Source: Modicisalibacter luteus DSM 23508 | GTDB taxonomy: Bacteria; Pseudomonadota; Gammaproteobacteria; Pseudomonadales; Halomonadaceae | Direction of reading: 5' to 3' | Length of the DNA: 64,000 bases | Assembly (NCBI RefSeq): GCF_000378505.1 | Contig: NZ_KB899998.1 | Coordinates: forward strand, 1-64,000 | Shown: positions 26,178-35,321 of the stretch, in pieces | How the letters are laid out: each line of letters starts with the position of its first letter | How positions within the stretch are numbered: the first letter of the stretch is position 1 | Made by a program: the position numbers and the translations under genes | Notes under the pieces: model-generated | Database searches by the model: none | What the model was told of the DNA's origin: nothing | What the model saw: only the letters and a program-made list of their open reading frames with translations

Positions 26178-28053
26178 GTCATTGCTGACGCAGCGCCGCT
26201 TTGCCCCGTTCTTCTGGTCCCAGGCCTTGGGCGCCTTCAATGACAACTTGTTCAAGAATGTTCTGCTGCTGTTGCTGACTTTCGTGGCCGTGCCTCGGCA
26301 CGGCTGGGATACGGGGTTGCTCAACAATCTGGCTGCAGGGTTGTTCATCCTGCCCTTCCTGTTGTTTTCCGCCTGGGGGGGGGCGTTGGCCGATCGTCTC
26401 GACAAGCAGCGCCTGATTCGCCGCCTCAAGCTGCTCGAGCTGGCTACGATGTGTGCGGCAGCGGCAGCGGTCTGGTTCGAGCAGTTTGCCGTACTTCTGG
26501 GGCTGCTGTTCATGATGGGCACGCAGTCGGCGCTTTTCGGGCCGGTCAAATACGCTATTCTGCCGCAGCATCTGCGCCCCACCGAACTGGTGCGCGGCAA
26601 CGCCTGGGTCAACTTGGGAACCTTCGTCTCGATCCTGCTGGGAACGCTGCTGGCCGGGGTGCTGGCTTCTCTGGAGGGCAGTTGGTCACGGGCTGCGATT
26701 GCCTTAACGCTGGTGGGTGTCGCCCTGGCTGGGTACTTGGTCAGCCTGGGGGTTCCCATTGCGCCTTCCAGTGCGCCGGGGCCCGTGGCATGGCGGCCAT
26801 TGTCGGGCAGTGTTCAGATATTGCGCGATAGCTGGCGGCATCCGCGTATCTTCCGGGGGCTGCTGGGAATCAGCGTGTTCTGGTTCCTGGGCGCCAGCTA
26901 CCTGACGCAGTTACCGGCCTGGGTGCGCGATGTAGTGCATGCAGACGAGACCGCCGTAAGCGCCCTGCTGGCGGCGTTCGCGCTGGGTGTAGGTGGCGGG
27001 GCGCTATTGTGCGCTCGGTTGTCCGGAGGGCGACTGGAAGTGGGGCTGATTCCTCTGGGCGCGCTGATTATTGGCGCCGCCGGGCTCGATCTGGCTCTAC
27101 AGCCGGCTATCGTTGGCGAGCAGTTGAGCTTGGTGGCGCTTTTGGCGGTGCCTGGCTTCTGGCGCATGGCGCTGGACCTGGCATTGATCGGCGTTGGCGG
27201 CGGACTGTATATCGTTCCTCTGTATACCCTGGTCCAGCTAGCCAGCCATGACGAACATCGTGCGAGGATGATTGCCGCCAACAATCTGCTTAACGCTCTG
27301 TTCATGATACTCGCCGCCGTTTTCGGCATCGTGGTGCTGAGCGTGTTTGGCGCTTCGCTGCACGTCTTCTTCGCCGGGCTGGCGGGCATCGCCCTGGCAA
27401 CGGGCATCTATGTGCTGATGGCCAACCCTCGCTCGGTACTGCGATTGGCCATCTTTGCGCTGACGCATGTGCTGTATCGCCTGCGGTTCACGGGGCGCAA
27501 CCACATTCCCGCCGAAGGGCCGGCACTGGTGGTTTGCAATCATGTCAGCTTCATGGATGCCTTGATACTGGGGGGTGGCAGTCCGCGCCCGTTGCGCTTT
27601 CTGATGGACCGCCCAATCTACGAATCGCCGTGGCTGAACTGGTTCTTCCGTATTGCCGGGGCGATACCCGTGGACTCGGAACGCCGAGATCCAGGGGGGA
27701 TTCGACGTGCGCTGGAACAGGTCAGCCTGGCCTTGCGCAGCGGCGAGGTTGTCATGCTTTTCCCTGAAGGGCGGCTGACCCCGGATGGTGATGTGCATCG
27801 CTTCCGGCGCGGCGTGGACATGATCCTGTCGCGCGATGCTGTACCTGTCGTGCCGGCAGCATTGGCCGGGCTATGGGGTTCGTGGACCTCGAATCGAGAA
27901 GGCCCGGCACTAGCCAAGCGCCCACGCCGTTTTCGCGCCAAGGTGGCGCTGGTATTTGGTGAGCCGATGGCGCCTGAGGCTACAAACAGTACCAGTCTTG
28001 AGGCCAAGGTGCGCGAACTCAAGACCGCTGCCGAGCGACGCATTCTCGACTAA
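26170..28053 (+). CDS. LplT-like MFS transporter fused to PlsC-type acyltransferase
   Basis: The 627-residue protein joins two functions. Residues about 10-410 form a 12-helix MFS permease like LplT, the lysophospholipid flippase (SQALGAFNDNLFKN at the start, LFGPVKYAILPQHL near 120). Residues about 430-627 form a glycerolipid acyltransferase with NHVSFMD (HxxxxD motif), PEGRLTPDG and VPAALAGLWGS. The likely role is to bring in and reacylate lysophospholipids. E. coli separates LplT from Aas; here the acyl-ACP synthetase part of Aas is absent. The start is GTG at 26170, overlapping the TetR gene by 8 bases; TTG at 26182 is an alternative. Confidence 0.85.
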   Translation: MSESLLTQRRFAPFFWSQALGAFNDNLFKNVLLLLLTFVAVPRHGWDTGLLNNLAAGLFILPFLLFSAWGGALADRLDKQRLIRRLKLLELATMCAAAAAVWFEQFAVLLGLLFMMGTQSALFGPVKYAILPQHLRPTELVRGNAWVNLGTFVSILLGTLLAGVLASLEGSWSRAAIALTLVGVALAGYLVSLGVPIAPSSAPGPVAWRPLSGSVQILRDSWRHPRIFRGLLGISVFWFLGASYLTQLPAWVRDVVHADETAVSALLAAFALGVGGGALLCARLSGGRLEVGLIPLGALIIGAAGLDLALQPAIVGEQLSLVALLAVPGFWRMALDLALIGVGGGLYIVPLYTLVQLASHDEHRARMIAANNLLNALFMILAAVFGIVVLSVFGASLHVFFAGLAGIALATGIYVLMANPRSVLRLAIFALTHVLYRLRFTGRNHIPAEGPALVVCNHVSFMDALILGGGSPRPLRFLMDRPIYESPWLNWFFRIAGAIPVDSERRDPGGIRRALEQVSLALRSGEVVMLFPEGRLTPDGDVHRFRRGVDMILSRDAVPVVPAALAGLWGSWTSNREGPALAKRPRRFRAKVALVFGEPMAPEATNSTSLEAKVRELKTAAERRILD

Positions 28054-28091
28054 GCAGCGGCAGGGTGTTCCGGTGGCAAGGGGAGGTGGGA

Positions 28092-29372
28092 TCAGGTGAG
28101 GCGCGAGCGGCGCACCTGCTGCCAGCAGCGTGCCGCTGTGATCAGGTTGTCCTTGACCTGGAGGATCTCCATGCGCGTAGAGCCCAGTTGCAGGCACGCT
28201 GGAGCATCGGGGAAGGACTCGAGGTGTTCGAGGATTAGCCCGTTGAGTGTCTTGGGTCCGTCAGTGGGCAATTGCCAGCCCAGCATCTTATTGATCTCGC
28301 GAATATTCGCCGTACCTTCAATGACGTAGCTGCCATCGTCCTGCAGGTGTATCTCCTGATGCATGCCGGCAACGTCGGTGGTGAATTCGCCGACAATCTC
28401 CTCGAGTATATCCTCCAACGTGACTAGACCCTCCACATCGCCATACTCATCGACCACGATGCCGATACGCCGCTTCTGCTGCTGAAAGTTCAACAACTGG
28501 GTGTGCAACGGAGTCGATTCGGGAATGAAGTAGGGCTCGCGCGCTTCTTGAACGATTGCTGCCTTGGTGACCTCGGGCTTGGACAAAAAGCGTGCTGCAT
28601 TGCGCAGATGGAGGATTCCGATAATGTTGTTGATATCCCCCTTGTATACTGGCACACGCGTGTGCTGACTGGCGCGAATCTGAGCCAGAATGTTATCCAG
28701 ATCATCATCCAGATCGATGCCCGATACCTCATGGCGGGGCACCATGATGTCATTGACGGTAACGTTCTCGAGATCGAGGATCGACAACAGCATGGCCTGG
28801 TGGCGACGCGGGATCATTGTGCCGGCCTCGTGCACCACAGTGCGTAGCTCGTCCCGTGTCAGGTTGTCCGCACCGCCCTCGATGTCGCGCACCCCGAGTA
28901 GACGCAGCAGACCGTTGGAAATGGCATTGACCATCCACACCAGCGGGTAAAGCACCTTGAGCATCGGCTCAAGGGCCAGCGACGACGGGTAGGCAATACG
29001 TTCGGGCTTGATCGCAGCGTAAGTCTTGGGCGTTACTTCGGCGAAGATGAGCACCACGATGGTAAGCACCAGGGTGGCAACGGCCGGCCCCGACACTTCA
29101 CCGAAGAAATGGATGGCAATAATGGTGGCAATCGATGCTGCCAGGTTGTTTACGAAATTATTGCCGATAAGGATGACGCCGATCAGGCGGTCGGGGCGGG
29201 CAAGCAAGCGCATTACCCGCTTGGCGGCACGGTCGCCGCTATTGGCCTGATGGCTCAGACGGTAGCGGTTGATAGACATCATGCCGGTCTCGGAGCTGGA
29301 GAAATAAGCGGACAGGCAGATGAGAAGAAACAGCAGGCCGAACAGCAGTCCCAAAGGGATGTCGTCGTTCAA
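28092..29372 (-). CDS. CorB/CNNM-type membrane protein with CBS and CorC domains
   Basis: The 426-residue protein has a CNNM membrane domain with four hydrophobic segments (about 5-25, 60-85, 95-120 and 130-150; SSSETGMMSINRYRL and GNNFVNNLAASI are typical), then two CBS repeats (about 205-330, with DIMVPRHEVSGIDL and VVDEYGDVEGLVTLEDILEEIVGE), and a C-terminal CorC/HlyC transporter-associated domain (about 340-420). Members (YfjD, CorB, CorC) are linked to magnesium and divalent cation efflux. The gene ends 38 bases after the convergent fusion gene. It is downstream of ypjD on the same strand. Confidence 0.9.
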   Translation of the reverse strand: MNDDIPLGLLFGLLFLLICLSAYFSSSETGMMSINRYRLSHQANSGDRAAKRVMRLLARPDRLIGVILIGNNFVNNLAASIATIIAIHFFGEVSGPAVATLVLTIVVLIFAEVTPKTYAAIKPERIAYPSSLALEPMLKVLYPLVWMVNAISNGLLRLLGVRDIEGGADNLTRDELRTVVHEAGTMIPRRHQAMLLSILDLENVTVNDIMVPRHEVSGIDLDDDLDNILAQIRASQHTRVPVYKGDINNIIGILHLRNAARFLSKPEVTKAAIVQEAREPYFIPESTPLHTQLLNFQQQKRRIGIVVDEYGDVEGLVTLEDILEEIVGEFTTDVAGMHQEIHLQDDGSYVIEGTANIREINKMLGWQLPTDGPKTLNGLILEHLESFPDAPACLQLGSTRMEILQVKDNLITAARCWQQVRRSRLT

Positions 29373-29459
29373 GGTCTGGGAATCCTAAATTGCATAACAG
29401 GCTCGTTTGTAGGGAATAGGCCACCCCGGTGTCAAGGCAGGGTGGCGATACGGGGCAGC

Positions 29460-30260
29460 TCAGGGCCGGCCAAACACGATTTCCAGGGCGAACTTGCTAC
29501 CAAAGTAGGCCAACAGAAGTAGGGCGCAGCCACCCAGAGTCCAGCGCACAGCCTTGGCTCCACGCCAGCCGAAGACATGGTGTCCGGCCAGCAGCAGGGC
29601 GAAGATGATCCAGGCGGCAAAGGAAAGTACTGTCTTGTGGACGAGGTGCTGAGCGAAGAGGTTGTCGAGGAAGATCATGCCGCTGATGATCGATGCCGTG
29701 AGCAGGAACATGCCTGCCCAGATCAGTTCGAACAGCAAGCGTTCCATGGTAACCAGTGGCGGTAGTACCTGGACGATGCCGCGCGTGTGATGCTTGCGCA
29801 GGGACTGGTTCTGACGAGCCAGTAGCATCGCTTGTACGGCGGCAATGGCGAACAGGGAAAAAGCCAGAGTCGAGGTGAGAACATGAATGGCAATGCCTGG
29901 GGGCAGTCCTTCGCGATGGCCATGCTCAGGTAGGCCCACGACCAGTAACAGGGCCAGGGCCGCCAGGGGGAATAGGCCGACGGCTGCGCTCAACACGGGC
30001 TTGACGAAGCTCACACCCAGAAGCAGTAGGGCAATCAGCCAGCTGAACAGCGATGCGCTGTTGGAAAGGCCGAGGTTGAGTGAGTCGGTACTATCCAGCG
30101 TAATGAAGACCACTACGCTATGGCAGGCCACGGCCAGCAGGCCAACGCCTCTGACCAGGGCCGGACGTGCGGGAACGCGGCGTAGTAGCGTCAGGCCCTG
30201 CCAGGAGCCGGCGCCCAGGTAAAAAATGATGGCAAGTAATGCGAAGGGAAGCGCCTGCAT
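29460..30260 (-). CDS. ypjD: CcsA-like inner-membrane protein YpjD
   Basis: The 266-residue protein has about eight transmembrane segments and the CcsA/CcmC/HemX-like core, including HVLTSTLAFSLFAIAAVQAMLLARQN and HKTVLSFAAWIIFALLLAGHH. Its conserved His residues could bind heme, as in cytochrome c assembly proteins, but YpjD is not part of the classical Ccm system and its role is unknown. The ATG at 30260 begins at the first transmembrane segment (MQALPFALLAIIFYLG), so I reject the longer upstream frame. It is divergent from ffh, the position seen in E. coli and other gammaproteobacteria. Confidence 0.87.
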   Translation of the reverse strand: MQALPFALLAIIFYLGAGSWQGLTLLRRVPARPALVRGVGLLAVACHSVVVFITLDSTDSLNLGLSNSASLFSWLIALLLLGVSFVKPVLSAAVGLFPLAALALLLVVGLPEHGHREGLPPGIAIHVLTSTLAFSLFAIAAVQAMLLARQNQSLRKHHTRGIVQVLPPLVTMERLLFELIWAGMFLLTASIISGMIFLDNLFAQHLVHKTVLSFAAWIIFALLLAGHHVFGWRGAKAVRWTLGGCALLLLAYFGSKFALEIVFGRP

Positions 30261-30388
30261 GGTTAGGCTCTGCTGACCTCGGAAGGTGTGCCATGGCAAA
30301 AGAGAATCGATTGCAGCGCCACTATACCGAATCGTGGCCGTCTCGCCCAGCCACTGCATCGCAGTGAGAGGGCGTAGCCACAGCCACA

Positions 30389-30417
30389 TGGAGACTGACG
30401 CCACGAAGGCGTATAAT
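30389..30417 (+). promoter_or_regulatory. Possible ffh promoter
   Basis: TATAAT (30412-30417) is a perfect -10, and TGGAGA (30389-30394) is a weak -35 at 17-base spacing. The -10 lies about 75 bases before the ffh start. The -35 is the uncertain part. Confidence 0.5.
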
Positions 30418-30491
30418 TCTGCACCAAACAGCGGATGTGATCTCGCCCGACGGCGAAGCAGACATCCAGGCATCCCTGCATGGAGAGCCCC

Positions 30492-31934
30492 ATGTTCGAA
30501 AATCTCTCGGAGCGTCTATCGCAGACGCTCAAGTCGGTTACCGGTCAGGCCAAGCTGACCGAAGACAACATCAAGGATACGCTGCGCGAGGTGCGCCGCG
30601 CTCTGCTCGAGGCCGATGTCGCACTGCCGGTGGTCAAAGACTTCATCGAGCGGGTACGCGAGCGTGCTGTTGGTCAGGAAGTCTCTCGCAGCCTGTCGCC
30701 GGGCCAGCAGTTCGTCAAGATCGTCCAGCAAGAGCTGGAAGCTATCATGGGCGAGACCAACGAAGGGTTGGCGCTAAAGGGCAGCCCGTCTGTAGTACTG
30801 ATGGCCGGCCTTCAGGGGGCAGGTAAGACCACTTCCGTGGCCAAGCTTGCGCGTTACCTGCGTGAGCGCGAAAAGAAAAAGGTGCTGGTAGTGTCCACCG
30901 ACGTCTATCGTCCGGCGGCCATCGATCAGCTCGAGACCCTGGCGCGTGAAGTCGAGGTCGATTTCTTCCCGTCGACCAGCGACCAGCGTCCGGTCGATAT
31001 CGCTGAAGCGGCCCTTAAGCACGCCAAGATTCAGTTCCACGACGTTGTGCTGGTCGATACGGCAGGCCGACTGCATGTCGACAGCGACATGATGGACGAG
31101 ATTCAGGCGCTGCATCAGGCGACCCAGCCCCAGGAAACCCTGTTCGTCGTCGATGCGATGACCGGTCAGGATGCTGCCAATACGGCCAAGGCCTTTCACG
31201 AGGCGCTGCCTCTTACCGGGGTAATCCTGACCAAGGCCGATGGTGATGCCCGTGGCGGTGCCGCTCTGTCAGTGCGCCATATCACCGGTAAGCCGATCAA
31301 GTTCATGGGGGTGGGTGAGAAGGTCGATGCGCTGGAGCCCTTCCACCCGGACCGTGTCGCGTCGCGCATTCTGGGCATGGGCGATATGCTGTCGCTCATC
31401 GAGGAGGCCGAGCGCACCGTCGACAAGAGCAAGGCGGATAAGCTTGCCAAGAAGGTCAAGAAGGGCGAGGGCTTCGACCTCGAGGACTTCCGCGATCAGC
31501 TACAACAGCTCAAGAAGATGGGCGGCATGGGCGGCATGATGTCCAAGCTGCCGGGCATGGGACAATTCGCCGAGATGGCGCAGGGGCCGGGGCCCGAGAA
31601 GGAACTGGGCAAGCTCGAGGCGCTGATCAACTCCATGACACCCAAGGAGCGGCGCAAGCCGGAAATCATTAACGGCTCGCGCAAGCGACGTATCGCGACT
31701 GGGGCCGGCCTGCAGGTGCCCGACCTGAATCGTCTGCTCAAGCAGCACAAGCAGATGCAGAAGATGATGAAGAAGGTCGGCAAGAAAGGTGGCATGCAAA
31801 AGATGATGCGCGGCATGGGGGGTATGCTGCCGCCCGGCATGGGTGGCGGTCCCGGCGGTCCCGGCGGTCCCGGCGGTCCTGGTGGCATGGGTGGGCCGGG
31901 CGGCTTCGGCGGCGGGGGCTTCCCGCGGCGCTAA
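30492..31934 (+). CDS. ffh: Signal recognition particle protein Ffh (SRP54)
   Basis: Ffh is the GTPase of the bacterial signal recognition particle that binds 4.5S RNA and hydrophobic signal sequences and docks with FtsY. The 480-residue protein has the N domain (1-85), the G domain with GLQGAGKTTSVAKLA, DTAGRLHVD and TKADGDARGG, and the Met-rich M domain (about 300-430, with KKMGGMGGMMSKLPGM, GSRKRRIATGAG and MMKKVGKKGGMQKMM). The C-terminal tail is a Gly/Pro repeat. The ATG at 30492 has GGAG 6 bases upstream and is preferred over that at 30480. FtsY is also in this window. Confidence 0.97.
   Translation: MFENLSERLSQTLKSVTGQAKLTEDNIKDTLREVRRALLEADVALPVVKDFIERVRERAVGQEVSRSLSPGQQFVKIVQQELEAIMGETNEGLALKGSPSVVLMAGLQGAGKTTSVAKLARYLREREKKKVLVVSTDVYRPAAIDQLETLAREVEVDFFPSTSDQRPVDIAEAALKHAKIQFHDVVLVDTAGRLHVDSDMMDEIQALHQATQPQETLFVVDAMTGQDAANTAKAFHEALPLTGVILTKADGDARGGAALSVRHITGKPIKFMGVGEKVDALEPFHPDRVASRILGMGDMLSLIEEAERTVDKSKADKLAKKVKKGEGFDLEDFRDQLQQLKKMGGMGGMMSKLPGMGQFAEMAQGPGPEKELGKLEALINSMTPKERRKPEIINGSRKRRIATGAGLQVPDLNRLLKQHKQMQKMMKKVGKKGGMQKMMRGMGGMLPPGMGGGPGGPGGPGGPGGMGGPGGFGGGGFPRR
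31851..31877 (+). repeat. Nine-base tandem repeat in the ffh tail
   Basis: CCCGGCGGT occurs three times in a row and encodes Pro-Gly-Gly repeats at the C-terminus of Ffh. Degenerate copies flank it on both sides. Confidence 0.85.
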
Positions 31935-31963
31935 GCCACGGCGTGGCGGAGCGAGGAAAAAGG

Positions 31964-31992
31964 TTTCCAACGTCCGTCGTTTTCCGTAGAAT
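31964..31992 (+). promoter_or_regulatory. Probable promoter of the rpsP operon
   Basis: TTTCCA (31964-31969) and TAGAAT (31987-31992) are 17 bases apart and lie about 105 bases upstream of rpsP. The region between ffh and rpsP (31935-32097) shows no other clear signal. Confidence 0.5.
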
Positions 31993-32097
31993 GCTGCGTC
32001 TTCGTGGCAGGCTGCGTGTGTACGTAGCTGACGACTGCGACCGCAGTCATGAATCTGTGGCGTAAATACTGAACTCAACCGAAGGATTGTTAACGCA

Positions 32098-32349
32098 ATG
32101 GTTACCATTCGTCTGGCACGTGGTGGCGCCAAGAAGCGTCCCTTCTACCACCTGACCGTGAGCGACTCCCGCAAGTCACGCGACGGCCGTTTCATCGAGC
32201 GTGTTGGCTTCTTCAATCCGGTCGCCCGTGGCCAGGAAGAGCGCCTGCGTGTCGATCTCGACCGTATCAGTCACTGGCAGAGCCAGGGTGCGCAGGTCTC
32301 CGACCGCGTTGCCGAGCTGGTCAAAGAAGCGCGCAAGCAGCAGGCGTAA
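32098..32349 (+). CDS. rpsP: 30S ribosomal protein bS16
   Basis: S16 is a small-subunit ribosomal protein needed for 30S assembly. The 83-residue protein opens with [21 protein letters not shown], carries [18 protein letters not shown] (about 23-40), and ends in a basic tail, all typical. Its length matches the family. It is the first gene of the rpsP-rimM-trmD-rplS operon, 15 bases before rimM. Confidence 0.98.
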   Translation: MVTIRLARGGAKKRPFYHLTVSDSRKSRDGRFIERVGFFNPVARGQEERLRVDLDRISHWQSQGAQVSDRVAELVKEARKQQA

Positions 32350-32364
32350 GCCTAGCCCCGTCTC

Positions 32365-32922
32365 ATGCCGAATAACGTATCGAGCGAGCCGCAAGCCGGC
32401 CAGTCGGACGAGTACGTGGTGCTGGGTAAGCTGACCAGCCCCTACGGCGTGAAAGGGTGGCTCAAGGTGTATTCGTACACCAGCCCGATGGAGGGCATCC
32501 TCGACTACGCCGAATGGGTGATCGAGCAGCGCGGAGTACGTACGACCCGCCGCCTCGCCCAGGCGCGTCGTCAGGGTAAAGGCCTCGTGGCCTGTCTCGA
32601 GGGTATCGACTCACGAGAGCAGGCGGAGCAGCTTGCCGGGGCGGACATTCTTCTGCCCAAGCAGGCACTACCCGAACTCGAGGCGGGTGATTATTATTGG
32701 TATCAACTGGAAGGGCTGCGGGTCATGACGCTGCAAGGCGTCGACCTGGGGCGTGTCGACTACCTGTTCGAAACTGGCGCCAACGATGTTTTGGTCGTCA
32801 AGGGTGATGCGCAGAGCATCGACGACAGGGAGCGCTTGCTTCCCTTCCTGCCCGATGAAGTGATTCGCGACACGGATCTGATAACCGGTACATTGACGGT
32901 GGACTGGGATCCTGAGTTCTGA
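32365..32922 (+). CDS. rimM: Ribosome maturation factor RimM
   Basis: RimM assists assembly of the 30S subunit head around S19. The 185-residue protein has the N-terminal RimM barrel ([22 protein letters not shown], about 18-39) and the C-terminal PRC-barrel domain ([39 protein letters not shown], about 107-148, and [10 protein letters not shown]). The length matches E. coli (182). The ATG at 32365 has no strong ribosome site, so translation may be coupled to rpsP 15 bases upstream. Confidence 0.96.
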   Translation: MPNNVSSEPQAGQSDEYVVLGKLTSPYGVKGWLKVYSYTSPMEGILDYAEWVIEQRGVRTTRRLAQARRQGKGLVACLEGIDSREQAEQLAGADILLPKQALPELEAGDYYWYQLEGLRVMTLQGVDLGRVDYLFETGANDVLVVKGDAQSIDDRERLLPFLPDEVIRDTDLITGTLTVDWDPEF

Positions 32923-32986
32923 CGCGACGCCGGGTCGGGCGCTGACACGACGGGCTGGTTATGATTCCGGCTCCAAGGGATCTGCC

Positions 32987-33802
32987 GTGTGGATTGGTGT
33001 TGTCTCCCTGTTCCCGGAAATGTTCGATGCCCTGACCGGTTACGGGGTGGTTGGGCGAGCGGTCAAGCAGGGGTTGCTGGAAATCGACTTCTGGAACCCT
33101 CGGGATTACGCCACGGATCGACACCGCACGGTGGATGATCGTCCTTATGGCGGTGGGCCGGGTATGCTGATGAAGGTCGATACCCTGCGCCGTGCTATTC
33201 ATGAGGCGCGAGCGAGTGGTGAGCGGCGATACGGCACGCCTCCCAAGGTGATTTATCTGTCGCCTCAGGGGCGACCTCTGGATCAACGTGGCGTGCAGGA
33301 GCTGGCGTCCGGTGGGCCCTTTGTCGTAGTGGCTGGTCGCTATGAAGGTATCGACGAGCGCGTCGTGGAAAGTGACATCGATGAAGAGTGGTCGATCGGC
33401 GACTATGTGCTGAGCGGGGGTGAACTGCCGGCCATGGTGCTTATCGATGCAGCAGCAAGACTGGTTCCTGGCGTGCTGGGCCATCAAGCTTCGGCGGTCG
33501 AGGATTCGTTTGCCGACGGTCTACTGGATTGCCCGCATTATACGCGGCCTGAGGTCATCGATGATCGGCGCGTGCCGGATGTCTTGCTCAGTGGCAACCA
33601 TGCCGCGATCCGACGCTGGCGCCTCAAGCAGTCCCTGGGACGCACCTGGCTCAGGCGTCCCGAGTTGTTAAAGAGCCGAACACTGAGCGATGAGCAGCGC
33701 AAGCTGCTCGATGAGTTCATTGAGGAATACGCCAACCCGGCGGAGGAGTGTGGCGAGCCGGTAAAGCCCGGTGCCGATCAGTCCCGCAGTGAGGATCGGT
33801 AG
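32987..33802 (+). CDS. trmD: tRNA (guanine37-N1)-methyltransferase TrmD
   Basis: TrmD uses S-adenosylmethionine to methylate G37 next to the anticodon and prevents frameshifting. The 271-residue protein has the SPOUT knot fold: [35 protein letters not shown] (about 47-61), [11 protein letters not shown] (about 88-98), [13 protein letters not shown]-type segment (about 110-122), and [19 protein letters not shown] (about 133-152). The start is GTG at 32987 with AAGGGA upstream. It lies between rimM and rplS, the standard operon order. Confidence 0.97.
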   Translation: MWIGVVSLFPEMFDALTGYGVVGRAVKQGLLEIDFWNPRDYATDRHRTVDDRPYGGGPGMLMKVDTLRRAIHEARASGERRYGTPPKVIYLSPQGRPLDQRGVQELASGGPFVVVAGRYEGIDERVVESDIDEEWSIGDYVLSGGELPAMVLIDAAARLVPGVLGHQASAVEDSFADGLLDCPHYTRPEVIDDRRVPDVLLSGNHAAIRRWRLKQSLGRTWLRRPELLKSRTLSDEQRKLLDEFIEEYANPAEECGEPVKPGADQSRSEDR

Positions 33803-33943
33803 GCCCACGTCACCCATATTGTCGTTCCCGCGTTATCGAACGTCGGGATCACATGCCAGGCAGGCGCGTCTCGAGAATCGCCATTAGCGATATCGAGAGA
33901 ATACAGCGAGCCCGCGTGGCCAAAACAGTCAAGGAGTTGCATC

Positions 33944-34300
33944 ATGAGTAGCAAGAACAAGGTGATCCAGGCGATCGAAGCCGAACAGATGAGCAAGAAC
34001 GTGCCGGCTTTCGCACCGGGCGATACAGTTGTCGTCCAGGTAAAAGTTGTCGAAGGCAACCGTGAGCGTCTGCAGGCCTTCGAAGGCGTGGTGATCGGCA
34101 AGCGCAACCGCGGGCTGAACTCCGCCTTTACCGTACGCAAGATTTCTCACGGTGTCGGCGTCGAGCGTACCTTCCAGACCTACAGCCCGCTAGTCGACTC
34201 CATCGACGTCAAGCGTCGCGGCGACGTGCGCCAGGCCAAGCTGTACTATCTCCGCGAGCGCAGCGGCAAGGCAGCGCGCATCAAGGAAAAGCTGGCCTAA
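33944..34300 (+). CDS. rplS: 50S ribosomal protein bL19
   Basis: L19 lies at the subunit interface of the 50S subunit. The 118-residue protein has the typical [35 protein letters not shown] (about 22-56), [21 protein letters not shown] and [27 protein letters not shown] end. It closes the rpsP operon, 141 bases after trmD, and a strong terminator follows. Confidence 0.98.
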   Translation: MSSKNKVIQAIEAEQMSKNVPAFAPGDTVVVQVKVVEGNRERLQAFEGVVIGKRNRGLNSAFTVRKISHGVGVERTFQTYSPLVDSIDVKRRGDVRQAKLYYLRERSGKAARIKEKLA

Positions 34301-34343
34301 GCGATTGGCTGATGGCGGCGAGGCATCCCTTGCCGCCACCTCA

Positions 34344-34380
34344 CGAAACCCCGTCGCCGCGAATGCGGGGCGGGGTTTCG
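34344..34380 (+). terminator. Terminator of the rpsP operon
   Basis: GAAACCCCG pairs with CGGGGTTTC, with an inner CCGC/GCGG stem, followed by GTTG. It lies about 45 bases after rplS. Confidence 0.8.
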
Positions 34381-34415
34381 TTGCATCTGTGTGTTGCTTG
34401 CGAAGATAATGCGCC

Positions 34416-35318
34416 ATGGCCGAGTCACATGACGATAGTGGGCTGATCGAGGCGTACCTTGATGCCTTGTGGTTGGAGCGGGGAGCCAGCGAGCATACGC
34501 TCTCGGGCTACCGGCGGGACCTTGAAGCCTGGCGCGCCCATATCCTTGAGAGCGGCAGTCGGTTGCTCTCTCCCGATCCTGAGGTGTTGCCTCGCTGGCT
34601 GGAAGCGCGACGCGCCGCGGGATATCAACTGCGTAGTAATGCACGGCTGCTGTCGAGTCTGCGCGGCTTTTATCGCTGGCTGCTTGAACTGGGGCGTGTG
34701 GAGGGCGATCCTCTCGGTGACGTCCGCTTGCCACCAGTGCGAGCCAGCCTGCCCAACACCCTGGATGAAGACGAGGTCGAGCGCCTACTCGTCGCACCGG
34801 ACGATACGACGGCATTGGGGCTGAGGGATCGTGCCATGCTAGAAGTATTATATGGTTGCGGTTTGCGTGTCTCTGAACTGATCGGCTTGCGTCTGGACAG
34901 TATCAACCTGCGCCAGGGCGTGGTGCGCGTCGTCGGCAAGGGCGACAAGGAAAGGCTGGTGCCGCTGGGCGAAGAAGCTCATGCATGGGTGGAGCGCTAC
35001 TTGCGTACCGGTCGCAGTGAGTTGATGTCCGATATTCGGCGTCCGCCCTTGTTTCCTGGGCGCAGTGATGCGTTCATGACGCGCCAGACGTTCTGGTATC
35101 GCATCAAGCATTACGCCCGGCTTGCCGGTATCGACAAGCCATTATCACCGCATACTCTGCGCCATGCATTTGCGACGCACCTATTGAATCATGGCGCCAA
35201 TCTGCGTGTCGTGCAAATGTTGCTGGGACATAGCGACCTGTCGACTACGCAGATTTATACCCATGTAGCCCAGGCGCGGCTGGAGACGCTGCATGCCGAA
35301 CACCATCCTCGAGGTTGA
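34416..35318 (+). CDS. xerD: Tyrosine recombinase XerD
   Basis: XerD resolves chromosome dimers at dif together with XerC, activated by FtsK. The 300-residue protein has the SAM-like N-terminal domain (about 1-110) and the catalytic domain with all six residues in place: Arg in GCGLRVSEL (about 152), Lys in GKGDKERLVPL (about 176), His and Arg in SPHTLRHAFATHLL (about 248-251), His in LLGHSDLSTTQIYTH and the nucleophile Tyr in IYTH (about 283). XerD rather than XerC is suggested by the dsbC neighbour and length. The stop is immediately followed by the dsbC start. Confidence 0.93.
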   Translation: MAESHDDSGLIEAYLDALWLERGASEHTLSGYRRDLEAWRAHILESGSRLLSPDPEVLPRWLEARRAAGYQLRSNARLLSSLRGFYRWLLELGRVEGDPLGDVRLPPVRASLPNTLDEDEVERLLVAPDDTTALGLRDRAMLEVLYGCGLRVSELIGLRLDSINLRQGVVRVVGKGDKERLVPLGEEAHAWVERYLRTGRSELMSDIRRPPLFPGRSDAFMTRQTFWYRIKHYARLAGIDKPLSPHTLRHAFATHLLNHGANLRVVQMLLGHSDLSTTQIYTHVAQARLETLHAEHHPRG

Positions 35319-35321
35319 ATG

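Noticed and set aside
31500-32132. 210-residue minus-strand frame rich in Gly/Pro and His across the end of ffh
   Set aside because: It mirrors the low-complexity Ffh tail and extends over the rpsP promoter; no ribosome site.
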